From IMG/VR virus record IMGVR_UViG_3300032214_000779, positions 1 to 43,957 of that record: 43,957 bases of DNA; one strand, 5' to 3'. Both the position numbers and the translations under genes were made by a program. This document shows positions 25,801 through 33,814 of the stretch, piece by piece. Below the pieces are notes generated by a model. The model was not told where the DNA came from, did not search any database, and saw only the letters and a program-made list of their open reading frames with translations. The first letter of the stretch is position 1; each line of letters opens with the position of its first letter. This DNA is from a virus.

Positions 25801-28367
25801 TTGAAAGAGCAAATCTTTCTAGGATAGTTCCTTTTATAAATAAATGGGGATATAAGTACGGGACAGATTCAAGGGGCCATCAATATAGGCTTAATTTAAC
25901 TCCAGCTTTTACCCCTAGTAATTTCTCACCAACATTTCAGAATCTTTATGCGGATCCAAAGTACCTAACTCACGAGTGGTTCCTGCTAGAGAATGTACCT
26001 AGACAGTTCCCGGTAGAATTCATGAAGGACCAGCAAAGTTATGTAGGGAGCAAAATAAACATAGCTTCTGTGTTGGACGCATCCCCGGATTCAGCTCTGT
26101 ACCTATCCTCTTATTTTACTGTTAGCCCTAGTGACTATCCTGTTGAATATCAGGACCCCAAGGATGAGACAAAGGAAATGTTTACTGAATTTACATATAA
26201 CGAGGGGACTGGTTTTTATGAAACTGTTTTTAGAGGTGCGAAAGTAACTCTAAAGAAAAGGTCTGATTTTAAAGCCGATCTACAGGGTAATAACAATATA
26301 AATTTATATGTAAATGGATTCAGAGGTTATGAGGGATATAGATATGCCTCGTTGTTGAGAGTCATTCCGGAGGATTCCAGTACTATACAAACTCCAGTTT
26401 CTTATAAATTTATAGAAAACAACACGCAGAAGTTTATAATTCTTTTGATTGATGTTGTGATGAATGATTATAAGCTTCAGCCCCTTGGATATACAGGTGG
26501 AACTGGTGGATCCCCTATCGTGGATTATACGCTACTATACTCACTCAGTAACAAGAATATCTTACCTGAGCAGTTTATTTCCGATCAACCACTCTATACT
26601 ATAGCGGATATCAAGTTGAGCTCAGCTTTAAATCTTGGTTATTCATCTGGCAGCTCCGTTAATACCGCGACCAATCCCGGTGTGATATTCATAGATCCTA
26701 ATCCTGATTACGACACCGATTTAAGGGAAGAGGTTAACCTAACTTATAGTAACTCTGTTGCTTTCTCTAGCTTCGGTTATACTGGTGCTGGAAGCTTCTC
26801 CGTTCCTTCTATAAGCTGTCTATATCCTTGGCCAAATGGAGTATCTGAAAGATTCCTAGAATTTGGACCGATTGGGCAGGGATTGAATTACTATTTTGAT
26901 ATACCCTTCTCTTTCACCAGCCCAGTGACTGTTCCAGTTGGTTCTGCTAGCATATATGCGGGGAAACCCGTCTTTCAGGTTCAGGGAGGTGAGGATTACT
27001 TCGATTTTATAACTAAAAGAACATCTTTTTCTTATGTCTCAGAAAGAGTTAACACCCTGAATCCTTACGTAGATTACGAGTCATATTTCTATAACGAGAC
27101 AAGCTCTAGCTCCACATTAAAGCTGAATGACTTTGCAATATCATTTGAGCAGCCAGCTCAGATATTCAAGCCATCTGAGTCTAGACCAGTGAGAGTTTTT
27201 TCTTCCGATGCTGCTTCAAATAGACCTGGACTTGTACCAGGTAAGGGGCCAGAAACACAATCTGTTAAAGTACCGAATTCTTATGAGATCCAGGTTACCC
27301 TAAATGGGGTTCCTTCGCAGCTTCTAAGACACTCCGGTAAATATGAGCCCATGTTCAGAAAGACCCTGTTCTTTATTAATGATAAAACCGATACTATCCC
27401 AAATACCGGTATAGATCTGAGTTTTAGAAACTGCACTTTTGGACCGCAGGTCTATAATTTTGGAATCATAAAGAATCTTAATTATACCAAGGTTTCACAG
27501 AATAACATACTACAGGCAAGCGCTAATCTTCCTGCTGGACCTAGATATCCATTAGTTGGACAATCCCCGATAGCTAGGAAAGATTTTAATGTTTTCCAAT
27601 CGTCATGGGATGCCGGATATTACAATGATTATACAACAGCAACTGTTCAGTCTTCCGTTGCTGGTACTAGAGCAATGCTAGAAAGAAAGAGTTTCCTTGG
27701 TAGCAAGATAATGAAAACCCCTAGCAATGTGGTAATTGATAATCAGATTGTCCTTCAGGTTAGCAACAATTCAGGTATTACTGATGCTAGCTCTATTAAC
27801 TTGGAGGCATTTAATTCTCTAATAACGATACAATCTATAAATTCAACAAACTCTGGAACACAAATAGGACTACTAACACCATACAATAATCCCAATCCTC
27901 TGTCAACTATCAACAATGGCATCTTCCCGAACGTTGAAATATTCTGGCAAAAGATAAATTCAACCACAATTAACGGAGTTATTAGATTGGATAGAATGCT
28001 TAGAAGATATCTTATGAATGATGGTGTTGGAGATGTTTTCTTGAATAATATCATATCTGAATTTGGAGTTGGTGACCCAGCATCTATTCAGGACGATATA
28101 TTAAGTTACCTTGAATTAAATATAGCCCCTGTTTACGAGGGATCTATTCTTCAGGTTTATGTCAAAAAGACCGCGACCGGTGTTCAGGATCCAAAACTTC
28201 AAGTTAGAGGTGATATAGCTGCTACTGAAAGATTAAGGCTAGGCTACATACCGGATAAGAATTTAATTTTGACTAAAGTTGATAATCTGGTATATAATTT
28301 CTCATATAAACTGCAATCCGGATTTAATTACCAGCTAATATTCAGATTTAATATAGATAAAATTTAA
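22863..28367 (+). CDS. Giant virion protein with chitin-binding-type module, 1834 aa
   Basis: This is the largest gene in the window. The family is not recognised. It begins MPAQKLYDYNTSFSLMRTNP and is almost wholly beta-like, rich in Tyr, Ser, Asn, Asp and Phe, with no membrane span or signal peptide. Residues about 650-708 read like a CBM5/12 chitin-binding type module: W-SPSSSY-AAGDIVRYNGRYYQAL, then an Asn/Pro-containing spacer, then W-NLYY. This suggests binding to a polysaccharide such as host capsule or peptidoglycan. The C-terminus ends with a compact beta segment (YNFSYKLQSGFNYQLIFRFN). It is 5 bases from the collagen-like fibre gene, so both probably belong to the same distal tail assembly. 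A polysaccharide-contacting baseplate plate protein is plausible, but the role of the remaining 1700 residues cannot be read. Confidence 0.6.
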   Translation: MPAQKLYDYNTSFSLMRTNPALSGNVKITVDSNGGVWLNSFDADTLLTSDIFKKYNVTGDKSYAEDLFTFFNPSVISSSVVFKVGRFTNGDIEASNNYAGQYDFFYTSGAQTLIDKNYEEEFSYLAPLWLRSEIPDFFVIFKVPGPISYKYSDNQTVINQGVKYKVVKNYDQDDFVVRYGTDSSGNPVYYSDGDFFTGLSGLTSYSITSGQGSVVIFEELYNLSNVQDVETYFTEKILPNSEAVKTYDLRSGTKIGDYIRNIFSNLGEQYSPVYINFGEGGFSYFNGISLASGTYTQAGELMRDYFVSSGSTVQMDLERYVTEGFARNAIVCPNLLNLEFLFNDAEAQDYDINRYYGAYVSRNDTGEFKLNGNFLYEFRNSEGNENYPVPSRNAFGYYYNNTSYPVAATSGVRLYYEGASGFLPGSNDTNSTNYLKLFYITDKNDNFYSLKRIENWDSSVTASSPYGYGPYEPVNETFGVTGSTGCTAGTFVLQNTSVDLLNFTGIDDQLVSARGSINGQNGRPYFDIKFLQDWNIPNKDLVIKIYWPQGSRVEGAERYDIIRSGDFSGTIVWVAGSTYSSGNNYYFNASAGTTSEVAGAFSSSVYEISDIVWDSGTVESSSVIRVKNPNDVGNSTYYVSVFDNYDYFESKYQRLWSPSSSYAAGDIVRYNGRYYQALSNIIASPSSSNINPDDLEGVSWNLYYSLSSSGYIEVKGEDAAQVSGIKYFQGGTDKPKIRVAFDDDLLNLVRPGNFIQTEKGFSLISEIDRYVDDPIYDSNTKLVTGFNDYNLFRVAVISDIYDEINLGSDSRFNVFAPYILKTGVFTFFDFKDFDFDFWSSNYGITPNYETYRYFQLLPGTEGEIVEDIEYYVKNGSVSYNGSTYGQLTTFVGVSGATSFENASSGNIIPVVYPLQFSDANYNQYSISTGYEDDLDSFNGFVGIRSVEQTAPIPDTATKVQTFNYGLLADEYSYLKENYTVERANLSRIVPFINKWGYKYGTDSRGHQYRLNLTPAFTPSNFSPTFQNLYADPKYLTHEWFLLENVPRQFPVEFMKDQQSYVGSKINIASVLDASPDSALYLSSYFTVSPSDYPVEYQDPKDETKEMFTEFTYNEGTGFYETVFRGAKVTLKKRSDFKADLQGNNNINLYVNGFRGYEGYRYASLLRVIPEDSSTIQTPVSYKFIENNTQKFIILLIDVVMNDYKLQPLGYTGGTGGSPIVDYTLLYSLSNKNILPEQFISDQPLYTIADIKLSSALNLGYSSGSSVNTATNPGVIFIDPNPDYDTDLREEVNLTYSNSVAFSSFGYTGAGSFSVPSISCLYPWPNGVSERFLEFGPIGQGLNYYFDIPFSFTSPVTVPVGSASIYAGKPVFQVQGGEDYFDFITKRTSFSYVSERVNTLNPYVDYESYFYNETSSSSTLKLNDFAISFEQPAQIFKPSESRPVRVFSSDAASNRPGLVPGKGPETQSVKVPNSYEIQVTLNGVPSQLLRHSGKYEPMFRKTLFFINDKTDTIPNTGIDLSFRNCTFGPQVYNFGIIKNLNYTKVSQNNILQASANLPAGPRYPLVGQSPIARKDFNVFQSSWDAGYYNDYTTATVQSSVAGTRAMLERKSFLGSKIMKTPSNVVIDNQIVLQVSNNSGITDASSINLEAFNSLITIQSINSTNSGTQIGLLTPYNNPNPLSTINNGIFPNVEIFWQKINSTTINGVIRLDRMLRRYLMNDGVGDVFLNNIISEFGVGDPASIQDDILSYLELNIAPVYEGSILQVYVKKTATGVQDPKLQVRGDIAATERLRLGYIPDKNLILTKVDNLVYNFSYKLQSGFNYQLIFRFNIDKI

Positions 28368-28372
28368 AATAC

Positions 28373-29557
28373 ATGTCAAGGCTAAACCTGCAATCTTTTT
28401 CCTCGTCCGATTCACAATCTGATCTTGTTTCTAAACTGAATACAAATTTTAATCAGGTTGTAAATTCTTTTGGTGGAACTCTTGGTGATCAAGGACCCAC
28501 CGGGGAAAGGGGAAACATAGGTTTAAGAGGACCTGCTGGAGCTACCGGAAACATGGGGAGGAGAGGAACTAGATGGTTTGTTCAATCGAATGGACCAACA
28601 GGCCCCGATGTTAATACAGGAGACTACTGGCTGGATGCTAATGCGGACTGCTACATTTACCAATCCAGCGGTTGGAATATAGTAGGTTCTCTAAAGAGAG
28701 ACCAGGACTTATTTAAAACAGTTGAAAATGTGGTTGGTCCTGCCGGGATTACAAGCGGCGTTGTGACAGCTCTTAACCAATTGGATCCTTCAGATTTTGG
28801 ATTTGTAGTAGCTGACGACCAACCGGAGCAAGCGGGTAATTTGAACCCAGAGGGTGCCAAATTCGTTATATCTAGCAATCCGTCCGTTTCAACAGGGTAT
28901 CCTCTGGAATTTAGCAGATTGGATAAAGATACTTTTGGCTCGACTGGATCTATAGATGATACTGTAAAGCATCCCTTTTTCGCATGGGAAACAGGATTAG
29001 ATTTGTCACTTCAAGCTCCAAATGGATCTATAAAAATTGATTTTGGTGGGGGAGCAGCTGGATCAGCTTCTATAAACACCGTTAATGATGTAACATTGGA
29101 AGCCAGAACTGGATCTATAACATTCGGAAATCAACAAGTAACAGCTTCGGGTAATATAATAGTTAATGCTGCCGGTGGTAAACTTCTAGTTAGCGGTACA
29201 TATATCTCTATATCTGCAGTTGAATCTAATTTTGGAGTTGAGCTGACTGATGCATTTAATTTTAATTTAACACCCAGTGTCTCTAGCACAACCGGCTATT
29301 TTAATGTTACCAAGAACGCGGGAGACGGCAACTCTGTTTATAGCTACGCTCAACCCGTTATGAGAGTAACTAGATTCTTTACATACGGGACTAACTTATA
29401 TTCTTCGGCTTCGGCTGTTAATCTAGGTAAATTTACTTCAGCTGGTAGCGGTACAGTATTGGAAATTAGAGCAAATGGTAAAATTTACACGAAAAAAACT
29501 TCAGAAAGGTACTATAATAATACGACATCACCTATCATTACATGGACTACACCATAG
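28373..29557 (+). CDS. Collagen-stalk tail fibre, paralog 1
   Basis: A 394-aa fibre protein. Residues 1-33 hold the anchor motif (DSQSD at 13-17, NTNF at 23-26). Ten uninterrupted Gly-X-Y triplets (residues 38-67, for example GPTGERGNIGLRGPAGATG) form a short collagen-like triple helix. The conserved module WFV ... GDYWLD ... DCYIYQ (residues 68-100) follows, then a beta shaft with the phrase NPEGAKFVISSNPS, which has counterparts in both other paralogs. The C-terminal half diverges and is the likely receptor-binding tip. Collagen-like repeats in phage fibres drive trimerisation. The gene follows the 1834-aa gene by 5 bases with no Shine-Dalgarno sequence. Confidence 0.78.
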   Translation: MSRLNLQSFSSSDSQSDLVSKLNTNFNQVVNSFGGTLGDQGPTGERGNIGLRGPAGATGNMGRRGTRWFVQSNGPTGPDVNTGDYWLDANADCYIYQSSGWNIVGSLKRDQDLFKTVENVVGPAGITSGVVTALNQLDPSDFGFVVADDQPEQAGNLNPEGAKFVISSNPSVSTGYPLEFSRLDKDTFGSTGSIDDTVKHPFFAWETGLDLSLQAPNGSIKIDFGGGAAGSASINTVNDVTLEARTGSITFGNQQVTASGNIIVNAAGGKLLVSGTYISISAVESNFGVELTDAFNFNLTPSVSSTTGYFNVTKNAGDGNSVYSYAQPVMRVTRFFTYGTNLYSSASAVNLGKFTSAGSGTVLEIRANGKIYTKKTSERYYNNTTSPIITWTTP

Positions 29558-29578
29558 TTAGAATAATAAAATTGTAAA

Positions 29579-30088
29579 ATGCCAGTAACACCACAGCTAT
29601 ATAATAAAATAAATTGGTATGCGATACCATATTTTGATTCGATAGATTCTAGGACAATCTTTATCGATCCATCTTACGGAGCGGTTGGAACAGATAGCTC
29701 TGCATCTGCTGGTGCGAATGGTGCCTATTTGGGTATAGGATTTGATGTTTCGAATTATCTCTCCAATAATACGCTGCCAAAAAGTGAAGCTGTTAGATTA
29801 AGAATCATTTGTAGTAGGCCCTCTCCTAACTCATCTTTGCCATCTCTCTCTGGTTTTTCTTTTATTGGATTATTTGAGGGAAACGCTAGACCGGTGACCC
29901 TAAACACAGATTATTGGACTCTTGGTGAAACTACTAGTACCCTCAATATATGCTCACAGGTTGACATCACAATATTTGGTTCTGGTATAGATTCATCGGA
30001 CAACCAACCACAAGTTTTTTGGGAGGCTTATAGCTACAATTCAAGAGGAGGCTGGAGTGGAAATTTTCCTCTAGCCCCTGTGCTATAA
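29579..30088 (+). CDS. Unknown protein among fibre genes, 169 aa
   Basis: I do not recognise this protein. It is a small, mainly beta-like Ser/Asn/Gly-rich protein (for example SYGAVGTDSSASAGANGAYLG) without the anchor motif, collagen repeats, signal peptide or membrane span. It lies between two paralogous collagen-stalk fibres, with gaps of 21 and 13 bases. That position fits a fibre chaperone, a tip protein that caps a neighbouring fibre, or a lectin-like subunit. None of these is supported by sequence similarity I can see. Confidence 0.5.
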   Translation: MPVTPQLYNKINWYAIPYFDSIDSRTIFIDPSYGAVGTDSSASAGANGAYLGIGFDVSNYLSNNTLPKSEAVRLRIICSRPSPNSSLPSLSGFSFIGLFEGNARPVTLNTDYWTLGETTSTLNICSQVDITIFGSGIDSSDNQPQVFWEAYSYNSRGGWSGNFPLAPVL

Positions 30089-30095
30089 TATATAA
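30087..30095 (+). promoter_or_regulatory. Promoter-like AATATATAA before fibre paralog 2
   Basis: The element AATATATAATT matches the one before the gene at 10211 and lies 15 bases before the ATG at 30102. It overlaps the stop codon of the 169-aa gene. Confidence 0.22.
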
Positions 30096-30101
30096 TTCAA
30101 T

Positions 30102-31805
30102 ATGATAGATTTAAGACTTATAAATTTACAGGAAGGTGATTCACAATCTGATGTAGCAAACAAACTAAACTATAATTTCAATCAGATTCTTAGCGCTGGA
30201 GGTGGAGCTTATGGTCCTATTGGGATTGATGGGACAGTGGGAGCATTTGGCCTTACCGGGGCTACCGGACCTGTTGGATTTCAGGGTCAAAGAGGTAATT
30301 TCTGGTTTGTCCAGGCAACAGATCCACAAACTGGTCTTACCGGGGCAACAGCTGGTGATTATTGGGTCGATCTTTCTAACGATTGCGAAGTTTTTCAATA
30401 TACACTAACTAGCGGGAGCTATTCATGGATTACCCAGGGATTTTTATTAGCGCAAAGCGGGGTCTTTGAGATAGCCTCTTCTATAACTGGACTAACCTCT
30501 GGCTCACCATCGCAAGCATATGTGATGGCTTTGCCAGATCCCGCTGAAAAAACTTTAATTCTGACTGGAGCATCTGGTCCAAGTGTAAAAAATCCTCAGC
30601 TTTCTAAGGTTATTGTAGGTAATGGTGGAACGTCCGGGTATCCTTTATTAGAATTCTCTAAAACGGATTATCAATCCGATTCATCATTTAATTCCAGGAC
30701 ACCGAAGATTAAGTGGGGTAGTACTACAACGGCTAATTCTGAGGCCTATGGATTGACTCTAGAAACAAGAGGCGGAATTGACTTTAATACGAGTTATTTT
30801 TCGCTAAGTGGTTTGAATATAGTTTTTACTACATCTGGCTTAACAGGATCTTTTAGCGGCGATGTTAACTATACTGCAGCGACAGGTGATTTTGAATTCT
30901 CGTCTGCTAATTTATCAATTAATGCAGCTAATTCAATCTGGAACACGAAGGGATTTACTGGACCTGTTAGGTTCTCCGTTACGACCGATACCAGCACTAT
31001 AAATTCGGGTAGAAATTCTCTTCTTTTACAAGACGGGATAACATACAATAGAACATCAAACTACGTAACTGGCCAGAATTTACTAAAGGTAAATTATAAA
31101 GGCACATCCAGTTATCCAGGATATGGCCCGTATTTATATTCGGATAATAATTTCTATTTAGCAGATTCTGACGGAAACAATAAGTTTGCTAAGAAAACCA
31201 GCGGATATTTTCCAAACCCCAAAACTGTTTCTTCTTATAATAACACGGGAACTTATCAATGGTCAGGAAAAATAACCGGGTCTAATTATGTTTATAGTGT
31301 AGGGGCTGCCTCCAGCACCACAACTAATACTAGCCTAATGAGACATCAGATAGGCGAATTTTTTCATCCTGACGTGTTTACAGGTAATCCCGGAGTAACA
31401 GGTCCTCAAGCTCTTTCGGTCTTTATACCCAATTCAGCATCCTCTGCTAAAACTGGTTACGGATACCTAGTTCAGAGCGGTGAAACCATGACGTTTAGAG
31501 TTAATTCCACCTCAAGTGGATATGGATTTAATACAATAATATTGGATGCACCAAATTCAAATAATCCGACCTCTTCTTTTGGTACTCTTTCCTCTGGTGC
31601 GAAAAAACAGGCTGTTCTTTTGGGAGATCTGGTCGATAGCGGCGGGAGCGACTCCGTCTATGCTGACCAATTTGAATTTAATATAGTCAGGGTCAATTCG
31701 CTTAATGAATGGAAGGTATACTTTAAAGCATGGGGCGGAAATATTAAAAATTACACAAGCACAGACGGGGGTATTCTCTGCGGCTGTGTTTCAACTACAG
31801 ATTAA
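30102..31805 (+). CDS. Collagen-stalk tail fibre, paralog 2
   Basis: A 567-aa fibre aligned with paralog 1 without gaps for about 70 residues: anchor DSQSD at 13-17, NYNF at 23-26, ten Gly-X-Y triplets from residue 38 (GPIGIDGTVGAFGLTGATG), and FWFV at 67-70. The GDYWVD ... DCEVFQY module and an NPQLSKVIV ... GYPLLEFSK segment also correspond. The C-terminal 350 residues are unrelated in sequence to paralog 1 and end in a Cys-containing tail (GGILCGCVSTTD). Shared base and divergent tip are the usual design of alternative receptor-binding proteins. It is preceded by a promoter-like motif and followed 5 bases later by paralog 3. Confidence 0.78.
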   Translation: MIDLRLINLQEGDSQSDVANKLNYNFNQILSAGGGAYGPIGIDGTVGAFGLTGATGPVGFQGQRGNFWFVQATDPQTGLTGATAGDYWVDLSNDCEVFQYTLTSGSYSWITQGFLLAQSGVFEIASSITGLTSGSPSQAYVMALPDPAEKTLILTGASGPSVKNPQLSKVIVGNGGTSGYPLLEFSKTDYQSDSSFNSRTPKIKWGSTTTANSEAYGLTLETRGGIDFNTSYFSLSGLNIVFTTSGLTGSFSGDVNYTAATGDFEFSSANLSINAANSIWNTKGFTGPVRFSVTTDTSTINSGRNSLLLQDGITYNRTSNYVTGQNLLKVNYKGTSSYPGYGPYLYSDNNFYLADSDGNNKFAKKTSGYFPNPKTVSSYNNTGTYQWSGKITGSNYVYSVGAASSTTTNTSLMRHQIGEFFHPDVFTGNPGVTGPQALSVFIPNSASSAKTGYGYLVQSGETMTFRVNSTSSGYGFNTIILDAPNSNNPTSSFGTLSSGAKKQAVLLGDLVDSGGSDSVYADQFEFNIVRVNSLNEWKVYFKAWGGNIKNYTSTDGGILCGCVSTTD

Positions 31806-31810
31806 TTAGG

Positions 31811-33520
31811 ATGAGATTCAGTAATAAACAAATATTTAACGGGGATTCTAAGGATGAGATAGTTTTAAAAGTAAATGAAAACTTCTCACAGATTATCTCT
31901 TTTTCTTCCGGCCCAGAGGGGAGACCTGGAATTATAGGTCCAACGGGTTATCCTGGATCTGCTGGTCCAGTCGGCCCAACTGGAGCTTCCGGAACAAGAG
32001 CTTCTTCTTGGACTTTAAGTCCAACTCAGCCAAGCAATGCTAATGAGTATGACCAATGGATAGACCAGGGAGTGACCGGGAATGGGGACATATATCAGTA
32101 TGAAGGATCATCTTGGCAAAGTACCGGAATTTCTCTAATAGAGTCTGAGTTTTTCCAGGTCAAAAACGATCTTCCTATATTTGGAGCAGTTACAGATTTC
32201 TCCGGGATTTATTTCTCAGGTACAAATCAGAATAATGAATCTTTGGTTATTTCCGATGCTAACAACACATCTAGCAACATCAACCCGAATTACGCTAAGC
32301 TTCTAGTAAGTACATCGGATCAAACAGAAAGACCGATATTTTCATTTAGAAAATCAAGTTTGAGTCAATTATCTCAGCCTTCATTTTATTGGTCACAATC
32401 CGGGAACTCATCCAGAGTTTCTTTTCAATCAGGTAGCAGCCTCAGCTTAGTAGCGGGATCCGATGGTAATTTTTCACCTCAGAGTTCAGGAACTGTTAAT
32501 TTTAATTCTAGAAATGCATATTTTAATGCTTACAACACGATAGATTCACAGCAATTAAGATTTTCAGCTTCTGGAAATTTGATTTTCAATACTACTAATT
32601 ATAGTTTGTCAGCTTCAGCTATTACCGCAAACGTGGAGACGTATGTTTTTGGGTCTGCCTATATAGAGCCAGCTTTATCTGTTTCTAATAGATCACAGGG
32701 TGTTGTTATAACCAGGGGAGGAACTTCTAGCTTTCCTGCTGTTTCCTTTTCAACAACCCAATTTTCGTCGGTGATTGAATATAACTTTGCTCCATTCAGA
32801 CAGGTTTTTAATATCAACCAGTCCACTGCAATATTGAGCGAGACCGATCCCATAACGGATGTTGCATACAGGGATGTTAGATCTAGAGCTACTTTTGGAG
32901 CAACTGGTGATGACGTTGGTGTTTATGATATATGGTCATCAGGTATACCAACCTCTGCAACGGGTCCTTTCGGGTACCACGTAGTTGGAAACACACAGTT
33001 TGCCCCACAGGTTGGTAGTTTTTATATCGGTAGGCCATCTTCTTCCACACTAAGATACTATGCGGATTTATCTTCGCTTTCAAATTATTATAACGACTCT
33101 ATAACATTCACCCTGCCGAGCACGTGGGCGGGTGGTAATAATGTTTACGTTAAAATACCTAGTATCACATCTGTTCCGCCTGCTGCTAGCACATATCCTT
33201 TATATGGGCCAGAGTATGTGAGCGAATATAAGGTTTTCCTTGATTACGGCAGATTCACGAACGTTAGCAGAAAAATAACTGGAATATACTGGATCCAGCT
33301 TGGTAACGCCTCAGGTTCTTCTACGCCGACATACACCGAAAAATACGTCACTTTTAATAGACCGTGTTATTTCTTTGAGCTGACGTATCATTATAATAAC
33401 AGCTCTCAGGTGATGGCTTATGTCAAAACTTGCACAGGACAAAGCTATCCTATACAGATGACAAACTACACAGGTAGACCTGTGTTATCATCCCCAGTGG
33501 GAGGCGGAATTAGACGATAA
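31811..33520 (+). CDS. Collagen-stalk tail fibre, paralog 3
   Basis: A 569-aa fibre with the same plan but more diverged: anchor GDSKDE at residues 11-16, NENF at 22-25, ten Gly-X-Y triplets at 34-63 (GPEGRPGIIGPTGYPGSAG), then the module YDQWID ... GDIYQYEGSSW. The shaft segment NPNYAKLLVSTSDQ corresponds to that of the other two. The C-terminal region is unique, with a late aromatic/Cys-rich part (RPCYFFELTYHY) and the ending GGGIRR. The gene closes the fibre block; an A/T-rich hairpin (33523-33538) follows. Confidence 0.76.
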   Translation: MRFSNKQIFNGDSKDEIVLKVNENFSQIISFSSGPEGRPGIIGPTGYPGSAGPVGPTGASGTRASSWTLSPTQPSNANEYDQWIDQGVTGNGDIYQYEGSSWQSTGISLIESEFFQVKNDLPIFGAVTDFSGIYFSGTNQNNESLVISDANNTSSNINPNYAKLLVSTSDQTERPIFSFRKSSLSQLSQPSFYWSQSGNSSRVSFQSGSSLSLVAGSDGNFSPQSSGTVNFNSRNAYFNAYNTIDSQQLRFSASGNLIFNTTNYSLSASAITANVETYVFGSAYIEPALSVSNRSQGVVITRGGTSSFPAVSFSTTQFSSVIEYNFAPFRQVFNINQSTAILSETDPITDVAYRDVRSRATFGATGDDVGVYDIWSSGIPTSATGPFGYHVVGNTQFAPQVGSFYIGRPSSSTLRYYADLSSLSNYYNDSITFTLPSTWAGGNNVYVKIPSITSVPPAASTYPLYGPEYVSEYKVFLDYGRFTNVSRKITGIYWIQLGNASGSSTPTYTEKYVTFNRPCYFFELTYHYNNSSQVMAYVKTCTGQSYPIQMTNYTGRPVLSSPVGGGIRR

Positions 33521-33522
33521 AC

Positions 33523-33538
33523 AAAAATATTGATTTTT
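33523..33538 (+). terminator. A/T-only hairpin after the fibre block
   Basis: AAAAAT (33523-33528) pairs with ATTTTT (33533-33538) around ATTG, followed by TA-rich sequence. It has no G/C pairs in the stem, so it would be a weak terminator at best. It is listed because it lies exactly at the end of the fibre array. Confidence 0.2.
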
Positions 33539-33553
33539 TAAAAATAGATAAAT

Positions 33554-33814
33554 ATGATTGAATTAACAAAGGAAGAAAAAGACTACGTCTTAGACCTATC
33601 TAAAACCTACAAGAAATTGCATTCCGATATAGGAGAGATAGAGAAAATGATGAAAGACTTTTCAGATAAAGCTCAAAGCTTATTGAATGATCTTGAATCC
33701 AAAAGGACGGAGGAACTTAATTTTTTGGAAACCCTGACTGATAAGTATGGCGAGGGACAGATAGACGTCTTCACTTTGAAATGGAAAAAAATTAAAGAAA
33801 ATGGAACAAATTAA
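33554..33814 (+). CDS. Small coiled-coil protein, 86 aa
   Basis: The family is not recognised. It is highly charged and helical: residues about 5-62 show a heptad-like pattern of Leu/Ile/Met/Tyr (EKDYVLDLSKTYKKLHSDIG, EIEKMMKDFSDKAQSLLNDL). There is no membrane span. Its last 14 bases overlap the start of the following membrane-protein gene, so the two are probably translationally coupled and might act together. Partner of a lysis or virion assembly protein is a guess from position. Confidence 0.6.
   Translation: MIELTKEEKDYVLDLSKTYKKLHSDIGEIEKMMKDFSDKAQSLLNDLESKRTEELNFLETLTDKYGEGQIDVFTLKWKKIKENGTN

Noticed and set aside
33547-33554. GATAAATA resembling a T4 late promoter
   Set aside because: It runs into the ATG at 33554, leaving no room for a transcript start before the codon.
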